From NCBI GenBank assembly GCA_035530615.1, contig DATKUL010000002.1:434001-498000 (forward strand): a stretch of DNA of 64,000 bases, read 5' to 3'. This stretch comes from Candidatus Paceibacterota bacterium (GTDB lineage: Bacteria; Actinomycetota; Actinomycetes; Nanopelagicales; Nanopelagicaceae). The notes below the pieces were generated by a model. The model saw only the letters and a program-made list of their open reading frames with translations. It searched no databases and was not told the origin of the DNA. This document shows, piece by piece, positions 48,072-57,700 of the stretch. The position numbers and the translations under genes were made by a program. Within the stretch, counting starts at the first letter, position 1; every line of letters starts with the position of its first letter.

Positions 48072-48089
48072 CGTGGGTATCTGCCCACG
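48072..48089. terminator. Hairpin after the WG-repeat gene
   Basis: CGTGGG and CCCACG form a 6-bp stem with a 6-nt loop between the WG gene and the tRNA. No T-tract, so terminator status is uncertain. Its reverse complement matches 46663-46679 at 15 of 17 bases. Confidence 0.4.
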
Positions 48090-48095
48090 TATGAG

Positions 48096-48179
48096 TGTCC
48101 GAACGGGGAGTTGAACCCCGAAGCCCTTTCGGGCACTAGCACCTCAAGCTAGCGCGTCTGCCAATTCCGCCACCCGGAC
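48096..48179 (-). tRNA. tRNA-Leu (anticodon GAG)
   Basis: 84-nt class II tRNA. On the minus strand the 5' GTCCGGG pairs with TTCGGAC, discriminator A; the anticodon stem CTAGC/GCTAG encloses loop TTGAGGT, giving GAG. A long variable arm (TGCCCGAAAGGGCT) and the T-loop GGTTCAACTCC are present. No CCA is encoded. The 3' end matches the 46634-46650 fragment. Confidence 0.95.
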
Positions 48180-48251
48180 GAGTGAGACGCAACGATATCA
48201 ATGTGGGCGACAGGACACAAAATAACCCCGGGTTTAGGGGAGAATGGCGCC

Positions 48252-49589
48252 ATGACATCTCAGAGTAGCCAAGATTCATCGAATTCCCAGAGTTCAGAGC
48301 TGGAAGAGGATGCAATCACTTTATGCCAAGAAATGATCCGAATTCCTAGCGTCAATTACGGCGACGGGAAAGGTGACGAGAGAGCGATGGCTGATTACGT
48401 TGTCGCTAAATTACTTGAAGTAGGAATCCAGTCCAAGGTTTACGAATCCGCACCGGGGCGTTGCAATGTGGTTGCAACCATTCCTGGCGTGAATACACAT
48501 CGTCCGGGTTTAGTTGTACATGGACACCTGGATGTTGTTCCCGCCAATGCAGAGGATTGGTCCGTCGATCCGTTCGCCGGAGAAATTCGGGACGGAATGA
48601 TCTGGGGTCGTGGCGCTCTGGATATGAAAAATATGGATGCGATGATGCTGGCGATTGTTCGCAAGTGGGCACGTTCTGGATTTAAGCCCCCGAGAAATAT
48701 TCTTCTTGTCTTCTTTGCAGATGAAGAGGCGGGAAGCATTTACGGTTCGCGATGGATGGTAAAAGAACATCCTGAACTCTTTAAGGGGTACAGCGAGGCG
48801 ATTTCAGAGGTAGGTGGTTTCTCCGTCACTGTCGGAGATGGGAAGAGGCTCTACCTGGTTGAGGCGGCACAAAAGGGAATTTACTGGATGAAGGTCACTG
48901 CCGAAGGTCGTGCGGGACACGGTTCAATGATGAATGACGAGAATGCAATCACCATTCTTGCGCAAGCCGTCGAGAAGATTGGCAATCACGCCTGGCCACA
49001 GCGATATACCAAGACGGTGAAGGTCTTCTTTGCGCAATTGGCAAAGGCTACAAACCAGCCTTACGACGAGACAGATCTTCGCCCACTTCTCAAAGAACTT
49101 GGGTCAACTGCTCGAATGATTGGAGCAACACTTCAAAATACCGCGAACCCGACGATGCTTGATGCGGGATACAAAGCAAATGTCATCCCACAGAGTGCTT
49201 CGGCCGTTATAGACGGGCGCTTCCTTCCTGGCTACGAAGAAGAGTTGAAAGCCACCATTAGAGAACTTGTCGGACCTGATATCAAAGTCGAGACGATCAC
49301 TCGTGACATCGCTCTAGAAGTAGATTTTGAAGGCGACCTCGTGGAGGCAATGCGAAATGCAATTCTGTCGCAAGATCCTGCTGGCATCCCAGTTCCGTAC
49401 ACGATGAGCGGAGGAACCGACAATAAAGCACTCTCAGAGATTGGAATTATTGGTTACGGATTTTCTCCATTGAAACTTCCAGCCGATCTCGACTTTATGT
49501 CGCTCTTCCATGGAGTGGATGAGCGAGTTCCGCTCGATGGAATTATCTTTGGGGTAAGAGTCTTGGAGAACTTCCTGGAAAACTGTTAA
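48252..49589 (+). CDS. M20 family metallopeptidase
   Basis: Zn-dependent exopeptidase/deacylase, probably a dipeptidase or amidohydrolase. Metal and catalytic residues: VVHGHLDVVP, RGALDMKN and FFADEEAGSIYG; the dimerisation domain has GRAGHGSMMNDENA; the last ligand lies near SLFHGVDERV. ATG 48252 gives 445 residues; GGGGAG is 9 nt upstream. The 4-bp overlap with the convergent aldo/keto reductase gene leaves no room for a terminator. Substrate unknown. Confidence 0.9.
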   Translation: MTSQSSQDSSNSQSSELEEDAITLCQEMIRIPSVNYGDGKGDERAMADYVVAKLLEVGIQSKVYESAPGRCNVVATIPGVNTHRPGLVVHGHLDVVPANAEDWSVDPFAGEIRDGMIWGRGALDMKNMDAMMLAIVRKWARSGFKPPRNILLVFFADEEAGSIYGSRWMVKEHPELFKGYSEAISEVGGFSVTVGDGKRLYLVEAAQKGIYWMKVTAEGRAGHGSMMNDENAITILAQAVEKIGNHAWPQRYTKTVKVFFAQLAKATNQPYDETDLRPLLKELGSTARMIGATLQNTANPTMLDAGYKANVIPQSASAVIDGRFLPGYEEELKATIRELVGPDIKVETITRDIALEVDFEGDLVEAMRNAILSQDPAGIPVPYTMSGGTDNKALSEIGIIGYGFSPLKLPADLDFMSLFHGVDERVPLDGIIFGVRVLENFLENC

Positions 49590-50533
49590 ACGTCCGAAGC
49601 GTCATCTAACGCGCTTCGAACTATATGCGGTAGGAAAATTTCTTCTGAAGTAAGGATTCCGCGCAGTTGCGCGCCAGTACGGGCGCCAACAATTGCGCTG
49701 GTCACACCCGGACGATCTCGCACCCATGCAAGTGCCACTTCCAAAGGTGAGTAACCTAAACCGTCAGCGGCGACATTCACTGCTTCGACAATTCGAATTC
49801 CTCGCTCGTCAAGATATGGCTCCACAAAACCCGCGAAATGTGGACTAGCCCCACGTGAGTCACTTGGGGTGCCTAATCGGTATTTTCCCGTCAATACTCC
49901 TCGACCCAGGGGAGACCACGCCAAAATACCGACATCCAGATCGAGTGCGCAGGGGAGGACTTCCTTTTCAATTCCCCGGTTGAGCAAGGAGTATTCGTTC
50001 TGAAGAGATGCAATAGGTGCCTTCGTCGGAGAAGCTTCTTGAAGAGAAATAGCGCGCGCACTTTGCCATCCAGAGTAATTCGAAAGACCAACATAACGCG
50101 CACGTCCACTGGAGTATGCGTAGTCCAATGCGGAGAGCGTGTCTTCTAGCGGGGTCATCGGATCCCATACATGTACCTGCCAAAGATCTACAAAATCCGT
50201 ATTGAGACGGCTGAGAGAACGATCTAACTCTGCAATGAGTGAGTGCCGTGAGGCGTTAACGACTCTTTCTCCAGATTCAAAGGAAATTCCTGCCTTCGTT
50301 CCAATATGGACTTCATCTCGCTTAAAAAGTGTTCCGATGAAGCCGCCGATAAGTCTTTCGCTATCGCCATCCCCATATAGCGCCGCGGTATCAAGAAAAT
50401 TACCACCCGCATCAAGATAAGCGCGGCATTGGTCGGCGGCTTCGTGCTCGTCGGTATCCCGGCCCCAAGTCATCGTGCCCAGACCCAGACGAGAAAGAAG
50501 CAATCCACTCCTTCCCGCTCTGCGCATTTCCAT
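49586..50533 (-). CDS. Aldo/keto reductase
   Basis: NADPH-dependent carbonyl reductase of 315 residues. Catalytic tetrad: FLDTAALYGDGDSE (Asp, Tyr), IGTKAGI (Lys), QVHVWDP (His). NADPH-binding YSLLNRGIE, ILAWSPLGRGVLTGKY and AIVGARTGAQL. The substrate is not predictable. It occupies the usual actinobacterial place between the M20 peptidase and the MSMEG_4193-type phosphatase. Confidence 0.92.
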   Translation of the reverse strand: MEMRRAGRSGLLLSRLGLGTMTWGRDTDEHEAADQCRAYLDAGGNFLDTAALYGDGDSERLIGGFIGTLFKRDEVHIGTKAGISFESGERVVNASRHSLIAELDRSLSRLNTDFVDLWQVHVWDPMTPLEDTLSALDYAYSSGRARYVGLSNYSGWQSARAISLQEASPTKAPIASLQNEYSLLNRGIEKEVLPCALDLDVGILAWSPLGRGVLTGKYRLGTPSDSRGASPHFAGFVEPYLDERGIRIVEAVNVAADGLGYSPLEVALAWVRDRPGVTSAIVGARTGAQLRGILTSEEIFLPHIVRSALDDASDV

Positions 50534-50539
50534 GACGCG

Positions 50540-50545
50540 ACCCTA
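50540..50545 (-). promoter_or_regulatory. -10 hexamer (TAGGGT) of the aldo/keto reductase gene
   Basis: TAGGGT on the minus strand ends 6 nt before ATG 50533, implying a leaderless mRNA. Confidence 0.5.
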
Positions 50546-50615
50546 GCAAGGCGAAGAGCGGAAATCCCCGATAACCTAGTGCTGAGTTTAGAAATTTTGC
50601 AGCAAAGGGGGAGAC

Positions 50616-51320
50616 ATGACACTTGTCATACTTGTTCGCCATGCTCACTCCACTGCCAATGGCTCTGGAATATTGGCGGGTAGAATCGAAGGCGTCCACC
50701 TTTCACCCCTTGGCAAAGTGCAAGCGCGGAAACTTTCATCCCGACTGGGAGAGATACCTTTAAAATCCCTCCGCTCGAGCCCACTAGAGCGGTGCGCCGA
50801 GACGATTGGTCCATGGTTGAACCGGCGTGAGTTGTCAGATTCTCCTTTGATGCCAGAACTCACGATTGATCACGATTTAGCAGAAGTCGATTACGGATCA
50901 TGGAGCGGCAGGAAGCTTCGAACACTTTCGCGTGATCCGCTCTGGAAAACCGTGCAAGAGCGTCCTTCCAAAGTCATCTTCCCGCAAGGCGAGAGTTTGC
51001 TAGGCATGCAAAGACGTGCAATGAGGTCGGTCATTGCAGGACTATCCCAGCGCGGCAAGGGTCATGTTCTGCTTATCTCCCACGGAGATATAGTGAAATC
51101 AATCATTGCTTCTGCATTGGGGATGCACCTGGATGAGTTTCAGCGCATCGTTATTGACCCGGCGTCAGTTTCAATCCTGGATTATTCGGGAAGCAAACCC
51201 AGAGTCCTCTTGCTCAATGATTCACGATCTAAACTTGATTCAGATATTTTCGCGCAACGAGGGAAGAAGACTCTTCTCGGCGGAGGTCCTGGGGTAGCGC
51301 GGAAGAGAGGGGTCTCCTAA
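50616..51320 (+). CDS. Histidine phosphatase family protein (MSMEG_4193 type)
   Basis: 234-residue phosphoglycerate mutase-like phosphatase. Phospho-His motif LVRHAHSTANGSG, SSPLERCAET, and the second His in LLISHGDIVKSII. GGGGGAG Shine-Dalgarno. Directly followed by the DUF3090 gene (stop touches start). This trio (phosphatase, DUF3090, SCO1664-like) precedes mshC in most mycothiol producers; the phosphatase's role there is not known to me. Confidence 0.9.
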   Translation: MTLVILVRHAHSTANGSGILAGRIEGVHLSPLGKVQARKLSSRLGEIPLKSLRSSPLERCAETIGPWLNRRELSDSPLMPELTIDHDLAEVDYGSWSGRKLRTLSRDPLWKTVQERPSKVIFPQGESLLGMQRRAMRSVIAGLSQRGKGHVLLISHGDIVKSIIASALGMHLDEFQRIVIDPASVSILDYSGSKPRVLLLNDSRSKLDSDIFAQRGKKTLLGGGPGVARKRGVS

Positions 51321-51869
51321 ATGGCAGGGTTAGTAATCACCTACGACCCCGTCGAAAGATTCGTAGTGGGGACTGTTGGAGAACCAGGGGAGAGGACCTT
51401 CTTTTTGCAAGCGCGACATGGGAGTCGCCTCACCTCCGTACTGCTCGAGAAGGCACAAGTGGCTGCGATCGTGGAGCGTTTAGATCTTCTACTACGCGAA
51501 CTAAGACGCCTTGATCCCAAATTCACTATCACCTCGCTTCCACGTGACGATGAACCCCTTGAACAACCGATAATTGAAGAGTTTCGGGTGGGTCTAATTT
51601 CTCTATCTTGGCTAAGTGATCGCGAACTAGTCTCCATCGAATTACAGGCAACTTCTGATCAAGACGCAAACGAAGAAGATCTCTTTATCGAAAGTCCCGT
51701 GGATGCACCTGACGTGTTGCAGGTAATTCTCACGTCGGCTCAAACAGAGGCATTTATAAAACGAGCCACGAGTGTGGTCAACGCGGGACGACCGCCTTGT
51801 CCGTTCTGTGGATTGCCGCTAGACCTGCGCGGTCATGTATGCCCCAGGGCAAATGGCTATCGTCGCTAA
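51321..51869 (+). CDS. DUF3090 family protein
   Basis: 182 residues. AGLVITYDPVERFVVGTVGE, TFFLQARHGSRLTSVLLEK and the C-terminal Zn-ribbon-like CPFCGLPLDLRGHVCPR are typical of DUF3090 (TIGR03847-type). Function unknown; always next to the two neighbours here. ATG directly follows the phosphatase stop, and the 3' end overlaps the next gene. Confidence 0.88.
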   Translation: MAGLVITYDPVERFVVGTVGEPGERTFFLQARHGSRLTSVLLEKAQVAAIVERLDLLLRELRRLDPKFTITSLPRDDEPLEQPIIEEFRVGLISLSWLSDRELVSIELQATSDQDANEEDLFIESPVDAPDVLQVILTSAQTEAFIKRATSVVNAGRPPCPFCGLPLDLRGHVCPRANGYRR

Positions 51870-52581
51870 ACCCGAACTCACTCCAACTGAGATCGCCCTC
51901 TCCCGGGGCGAGATGAGGATCACGGGGCGATTGGTCGATGCTACTAATGCAACTTTGCAAGCGAGCGTTTATGCAGATGAGAATGAAATCGTATGTATTT
52001 ACAAACCTATTTCCGGAGAAAGGCCGCTTTGGGATTTTGCAACGGGCACCTTGGCTCACCGGGAATATGCTGCCTATCTCGTAAGTTCTCTAGGCAACTT
52101 TGATGTGGTTCCGTTGACAATACTGCGGGACGGTCCGTATGGAGAAGGAATGGTCCAACAATGGATCAACATTGATAAAAACTTGGATATGTGGGAATTC
52201 TTTCGAAAGGATGACCCGGCTTTACGTAATATCGCTCTTTTCGACGCAGTCATCAACAATACTGATAGGAAGATCGGACATCTTCTTCCTGATCTACATG
52301 GCAAAGTCTATGGATGCGACCACGGGGTAACTTTCCATACGCAGAACAAACTTCGAACTGTCCTCTGGCAGTGGGCGGGTCACCCGCTCTCAGAGTCCGA
52401 ACTCTTGCAAATCCAAGAGTTGCGGAACTCGCTTACGCTTTCGTTGGGGGAATTGCTCCTTCCGCTCTTATCAACGGCAGAATTGGCCGCCTTGGACGCG
52501 AGACTAGGGAGACTCCTGTCGTCACAGACATTTCCAGTCCCCTCTGATGAATGGCCGGCGGTGCCATGGCCTCCGTTCTAA
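51853..52581 (+). CDS. SCO1664-family protein (PI3/PI4-kinase-like fold)
   Basis: About 242 residues from ATG 51853; an in-frame ATG at 51835 is possible, both inside the DUF3090 3' end. EIVCIYKPISGERPLWDF resembles a nucleotide-Lys site, and ALFDAVINNTDRKIGHLL with KVYGCDHGVTFH resemble the catalytic and metal loops of atypical kinases. Substrate unknown. Constant companion of mshC, so a role in thiol or cell-wall physiology is plausible but only inferred. Confidence 0.85.
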   Translation: MAIVAKPELTPTEIALSRGEMRITGRLVDATNATLQASVYADENEIVCIYKPISGERPLWDFATGTLAHREYAAYLVSSLGNFDVVPLTILRDGPYGEGMVQQWINIDKNLDMWEFFRKDDPALRNIALFDAVINNTDRKIGHLLPDLHGKVYGCDHGVTFHTQNKLRTVLWQWAGHPLSESELLQIQELRNSLTLSLGELLLPLLSTAELAALDARLGRLLSSQTFPVPSDEWPAVPWPPF

Positions 52582-52588
52582 ACTCCCT

Positions 52589-52594
52589 TAGGAT
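52589..52594 (+). promoter_or_regulatory. -10 hexamer (TAGGAT) of mshC
   Basis: TAGGAT ends 6 nt before GTG 52601, implying a leaderless mshC mRNA. Confidence 0.55.
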
Positions 52595-52600
52595 GAGTCC

Positions 52601-53842
52601 GTGAAATCTTGGGCAAGTCTCTATCTACCTCCGATAGCCAAAAGGTTCAATTTCCCTCCATTGCGGCTTCACAATTCAGTTACGGGAACGTTAGAAAGTT
52701 TGCCCGTTAAATCTGAGTACAGCATGTACGTCTGCGGCATCACCCCATACGACGCCACCCACCTAGGACATGCAGCCACCTACATCACTTTTGATCTGAT
52801 TAACCGCTACCTCAGAGCAATGGGCAAGAACGTCCACTTCGTAGAAAACATCACCGATGTCGATGATCCGTTGCTAGAAAGAGCGACTCGCGACAACGTT
52901 GATTGGTCGGTGCTGGCACACTCTCAGATTGAACTCTTCCGTGGAGACATGAGCGATCTCCATATTCTTCCGCCAGAGCATTACATCGGTGCAGTTGAAG
53001 CTATTCCACTGATCGTAAAAATGATTGAGGCGCTGAAATCCAAGGGTGCCGTGTACTTGGTGGATGACGATCTCTACTTCTCAGTCCACATGGATAAAGA
53101 TTTTGGCACTCGCTCGAATTTGTCACAAGAAAGTATGTTGGAGCTTTTTGGTCAGCGCGGGGGAGACCCAGACCGCGTCGGCAAACATGACAAACTCGAT
53201 GCGCTTTTATGGATGCGTCAGCGACCGAACGAACCTGGTTGGGCTTCTTCCTTCGGAAAGGGCCGACCTGGATGGCACGTTGAATGTTGCGCCATTGCTC
53301 TGAACTACTTGCCAATTAATTCGGACGATAAATTTCTTATCGATATTCAAGGAGGCGGTTCGGACCTTCTCTTCCCTCATCACGAAATGGGAGCATCTCA
53401 GGCGGCAGTCGTTCAAGGCAGGGAATTTGCCCGGTTTTATGTTCACACCGGGATGATCGGCCTTGATGGAGAGAAAATGAGCAAGAGCCTTGGCAATCTT
53501 GTCTTCCTCTCCGAACTGGTGAATGCCGGTGAAGATCCCATGGCAATTCGACTGGCTCTCATCAGGGCGCCCTACGCTGCGGATCGAATGTGGAGTGACG
53601 AAAAATTGATATCAGCGACCGCCTTTTTGACTCGATTACGTTTGCTCTTATCGCGACCTGAAGTCGCTCCAACAGATCCCACAATTGAATCGATCATTGC
53701 AGCCTTATCCAACAATCTCGATACGCAGGCTGCCCTCAATGCGATTGAAAAATGGTGCGATGAGACCGAATCAGGGGCCGTAGGTGGATCTGCTGGCGAG
53801 TTGTCACGCGCTATCGACTTACTGCTTGGAATTGCGATCTAA
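52601..53842 (+). CDS. mshC: L-cysteine:GlcN-Ins ligase MshC (mycothiol synthesis)
   Basis: ATP-dependent ligation of cysteine to glucosaminyl-inositol, the committed mycothiol step. Class I synthetase fold: MYVCGITPYDATHLGHAATY with the Zn Cys45, WHVECCAIAL with a further Zn Cys, FPHHEMGASQA, and KMSKSLGN. It resembles CysRS but is shorter (413 residues) and lacks the anticodon-binding tail. It marks the host as a mycothiol producer. Confidence 0.95.
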   Translation: MKSWASLYLPPIAKRFNFPPLRLHNSVTGTLESLPVKSEYSMYVCGITPYDATHLGHAATYITFDLINRYLRAMGKNVHFVENITDVDDPLLERATRDNVDWSVLAHSQIELFRGDMSDLHILPPEHYIGAVEAIPLIVKMIEALKSKGAVYLVDDDLYFSVHMDKDFGTRSNLSQESMLELFGQRGGDPDRVGKHDKLDALLWMRQRPNEPGWASSFGKGRPGWHVECCAIALNYLPINSDDKFLIDIQGGGSDLLFPHHEMGASQAAVVQGREFARFYVHTGMIGLDGEKMSKSLGNLVFLSELVNAGEDPMAIRLALIRAPYAADRMWSDEKLISATAFLTRLRLLLSRPEVAPTDPTIESIIAALSNNLDTQAALNAIEKWCDETESGAVGGSAGELSRAIDLLLGIAI

Positions 53843-54685
53843 CTATTCGTTGTTTCGACGCCTTAAATATCGCTCGAATTCGCGAGCAATAGAATCTCCA
53901 GTTGCTTCCGGTAGTTCTGATTCATCTCGCGCGGTTTCCAACTGACGAACATATTCAGAGATTTCGCTGTCTTCTGCGGCCATCTCATCGACGCTCTTCT
54001 CCCATGCTTGAGATTGCTCTGGAAGATCACCAGGGGGTAAGGATATGTTGAGAAAATCCTCGAGTGCATTTATTAATGCAAGTGTTGCTTTAGGTGATGG
54101 GGGAGCCGCGGCGTAATGGGGTATAGCCGCCCAAAGTGAAACCGCATCTATCCCTCGTCTCTGGGCAGCTTCTTGAATCACGCCGAGAATGCCCGTTGGG
54201 CCCTCGTATCTACTTACTTCGACACCCAATCTCTCAGCAATGTCAGGGTGGGTGCCGCTTCCGCTTACTGATATAGGTCGAGAGTGAGGTGTATCTGCGA
54301 GCAAAGAGCCAAGAGTCAGGATCATGGTTACATCCAAGTCGTCCGCCAAATCGAGGATATTCGCTGCGAACGTCTTCCATTTCATCGATGGCTCAATGCC
54401 CTTAACTACTACAAGATCAAAGTCGTATTGAGGTGTTGCAATTCCAAAAACTTCAGTCGTGGGCCACGTCAATGTCCTAAATTTTGAATCGTCCACCGAA
54501 ACCATCGGACGATTCACTTGAAAATCGTAGAAATCTTCCGGATCGACCTGTGCGATGAGGGATGCCGTCCACGTGTTCAATAAGTGAGATGCTGCTCCGG
54601 TTGCGGCCTCGCCAGCATCGTTCCAACCACCAAATGCAAGGATCATGACAGGCGATCTCAGCGCAGGGATGTGGAGAATTTCCAT
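53843..54685 (-). CDS. PAC2 family protein
   Basis: 280 residues, PAC2 superfamily (proteasome assembly chaperone 2-like fold): VMILAFGGWNDAGEAATGA, VVVKGIEPSMKWKTFAANI, LGSLLADTPHSRPISVSGSG and SLWAAIPHYAAAPPSPKATLALI. The role in bacteria is unknown; the gene is a fixed neighbour of metH and mshC in actinobacteria. Its stop is directly next to that of mshC. An Asp/Glu-rich tail ends the protein. Confidence 0.9.
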   Translation of the reverse strand: MEILHIPALRSPVMILAFGGWNDAGEAATGAASHLLNTWTASLIAQVDPEDFYDFQVNRPMVSVDDSKFRTLTWPTTEVFGIATPQYDFDLVVVKGIEPSMKWKTFAANILDLADDLDVTMILTLGSLLADTPHSRPISVSGSGTHPDIAERLGVEVSRYEGPTGILGVIQEAAQRRGIDAVSLWAAIPHYAAAPPSPKATLALINALEDFLNISLPPGDLPEQSQAWEKSVDEMAAEDSEISEYVRQLETARDESELPEATGDSIAREFERYLRRRNNE

Positions 54686-54691
54686 AACTCC

Positions 54692-54697
54692 ACCTTA
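54692..54697 (-). promoter_or_regulatory. -10 hexamer (TAAGGT) of the PAC2 gene
   Basis: TAAGGT on the minus strand ends 6 nt before ATG 54685. Faces the metH -10 within a 28-bp gap. Confidence 0.55.
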
Positions 54698-54700
54698 CGG

Positions 54701-54706
54701 TAACCT
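54701..54706 (+). promoter_or_regulatory. -10 hexamer (TAACCT) of metH
   Basis: TAACCT ends 7 nt before GTG 54714, implying a leaderless mRNA. Confidence 0.5.
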
Positions 54707-54713
54707 TTGACAA

Positions 54714-57700
54714 GTGACGACCTCAATCCAGACCTTGCGCCAAGCTCTCGCAGAGCGAACGGTTATTGTTGACGGCGCAATGGGAACGATGCTCCAGGCC
54801 GCAAACCCCACTATGGAAGATTTCCAAGGTCATGAGGGCTGCAACGAGATCCTCAACGTTAGCCGGCCAGATATCGTGCGTAGCGTTCATGAGGAGTATT
54901 TATCCGTTGGTGTGGATGCCATTGAGACAAACACTTTCGGTGCCAACTGGGCGAATTTAGCCGAGTATGGAATCGAGGATCGTATCTACGAACTCGCATT
55001 TACAGGGGGAGTGCTAGCACGACAAAGTGCAGATAAATTTAGTACACCCGACCAACCGAGGTATGTCTTGGGCTCACTCGGTCCAGGAACCAAATTGCCA
55101 AGCTTGGGACATACGACCTATCAAAAATTAAAAGATGCCTACTACCTCGCGTCTAAAGGGCTGGTCGATGCAGGTGTAGATGGCCTTCTCATTGAAACTG
55201 CCCAAGATTTGTTACAGGCCAAAGCAGCGATAAATGGTGCGCGCGTGGCGATGGAAGAAAGTGGCCGCGACGTCATCTTAATTACCCAAGTAACCGTTGA
55301 GACCACTGGCACAATGCTGTTAGGTTCCGAAATCGGAGCGGCGTTGAATGCGCTCGAACCCCTGGGTATTGATCTCATTGGACTTAACTGCGCTACTGGA
55401 CCCGCTGAAATGTCCGAGCATTTGAGGTATCTGAGCAAGTCTGCGCACGTCGGAATTTCTGTCATGCCAAATGCCGGGCTTCCCATTCTCGGTCCAGATG
55501 GCGCAACGTATCCACTGACACCCAAGGAATTGGCCGCGGCTCTTAGCGTCTTCGTAAAGGAGTATGGCGTTTCATTAGTGGGTGGATGTTGCGGCACAAC
55601 TCCGGCGCATTTAGTGGAAGTTGTTAGCGCGCTCAAGGGGAGCATCCCGGCGAAAAGAGAGCCGCACGTTGAACCGGGGGCTTCCTCGCTTTATCAGTAC
55701 GTACCGTTTAGGCAAGATCTCGCTTACATGGCAATCGGAGAGCGAACAAATTCGAATGGTTCGCGTGCATTTAGAGATGCTCTTCTGGCGGAGGACTGGC
55801 AGTCCTGCGTCGAGATCGCACGTGATCAGATTCGCGACGGCGCGCACATGCTGGATCTTTCTGTCGATTATGTTGGTCGCGACGGAGTAAAAGACATGCA
55901 AGAAATCTCTAGTCGATTTGCAACATCATCGACTCTTCCTATCATGCTCGACTCCACTGAGCCACCTGTGATTAAGGCTGGGCTAGAACAACTCGGTGGA
56001 CGTTGCGTAATCAACTCGGTGAATTTTGAAGACGGAGATGGCCCAAGTTCCCGCTTCGCCCGGGTTATGCCTCTGGTTAAGGAGCACGGAGCGGCCGTAG
56101 TTGCCCTCACCATTGATGAAACCGGACAAGCACGAGATGCCGAATGGAAAGTGCGGGTGGCGAAAAGACTAATCGAGGAATTAACTGGAAAATGGGGTCT
56201 AGCCACTGGCGATATTTTGATCGACTGCCTCACCTTTCCAATTGCCACAGGTCAGGAAGAAACCCGCCGCGACGGAATTGAGACCATCAACGCCATTCGA
56301 CAGATCAAGATTGATTTTCCGCAAGTGCAAACTACGTTGGGTGTTAGCAACGTTTCGTTCGGACTTAATCCGGCTGCACGCATTGTTCTTAACTCCGTAT
56401 TTCTTCATGAGGCGGCGCTTGCAGGTTTGGACTCGGCGATTGTCCACCCTTCAAAAATCACCCCAATGGCTCGTATAGATGAGCGAGCGAAAGCGGTCGC
56501 CCTTGATCTCATCTACGACCGTCGACGGTACGAAGACAGTCAATGCGTCTATGACCCGCTGACTGAATTTCTCAATCTTTTCGAAGGCGTTGAAGTTGCT
56601 TCCTCGAAACTCACCAGGGCGGCGGAATTGGCTGCCCTACCGCTCACTGAGCGTCTTACCAGGCGAATCATCGACGGAGAGAAAGTCGGTCTTGAAGCTG
56701 ACCTCCAAGAAGCCCTAGATCAAGGAATCGTGCCGCTAGAAATCATTAATACATTTCTCCTGGAAGGCATGAAGGAGGTCGGCGAGCTCTTTGGACGAGG
56801 TGAGATGCAACTTCCGTTTGTGCTGCAAAGTGCCGAAGTAATGAAGACCGCGGTGGCTTACCTCGAACCGTTTATGGAGAAAACCGGAGAGGACGGCAGG
56901 GGTGTCATTGTCCTTGCCACGGTACGAGGTGATGTTCACGATATTGGGAAGAATTTGGTTGACATCATTCTTTCCAATAATGGATACCGCACTGTCAACA
57001 TCGGTATTAAGCAGACGATCAACCAGATAATTGACGCCGCGACGGAATCAAATGCGGATGCCATCGGGATGAGCGGTCTTTTAGTTAAATCGACAGTGAT
57101 CATGAAAGAAAATCTTGAAGAGATCACATCCCGAGGTTTGGACCAGAAATGGCCCATCGTTCTTGGGGGAGCGGCACTCACGCGAGCATATGTTGAGCAA
57201 GATCTGGCCGGAAGATTCCCGGGGGAAGTTCGATATGCACGAGATGCTTTCGAAGGTCTGCGTCTTATGGACACCATCATGGCAATCAAACGTGGCGAGC
57301 CCGGTGCCGTATTGCCGCCATTGCGTGAACGTCGTGTCCGCGCAAGTTCACCCGTGGAAGAAGATCAGGTTGTTGACACAAGCCGGAGCGACGTTGCCAC
57401 AGACGTCGATATTCCAAACCCTCCTTTTTGGGGGAGTCGAATCATTAAAGGAGTGCCGTTAGCTGAATATTCGGGCATGCTGGATGAGCGCGCGCTTTTT
57501 GTTGGGCAGTGGGGGCTTAAAGGCGCCCGCGGAGAATACGAAATGATGGCGGAGACCGAGGGGCGTCCACAACTTCGCAAACTTCTTAATGACGCATTGT
57601 CGCAAGGTTGGCTCAATGCCGCGGTCGTCTATGGATATTTTCCGTGTGTTAGCGAAGGAAATGATCTCATCATTTTGCACCACGAAGGGGCTCTCAAAGG

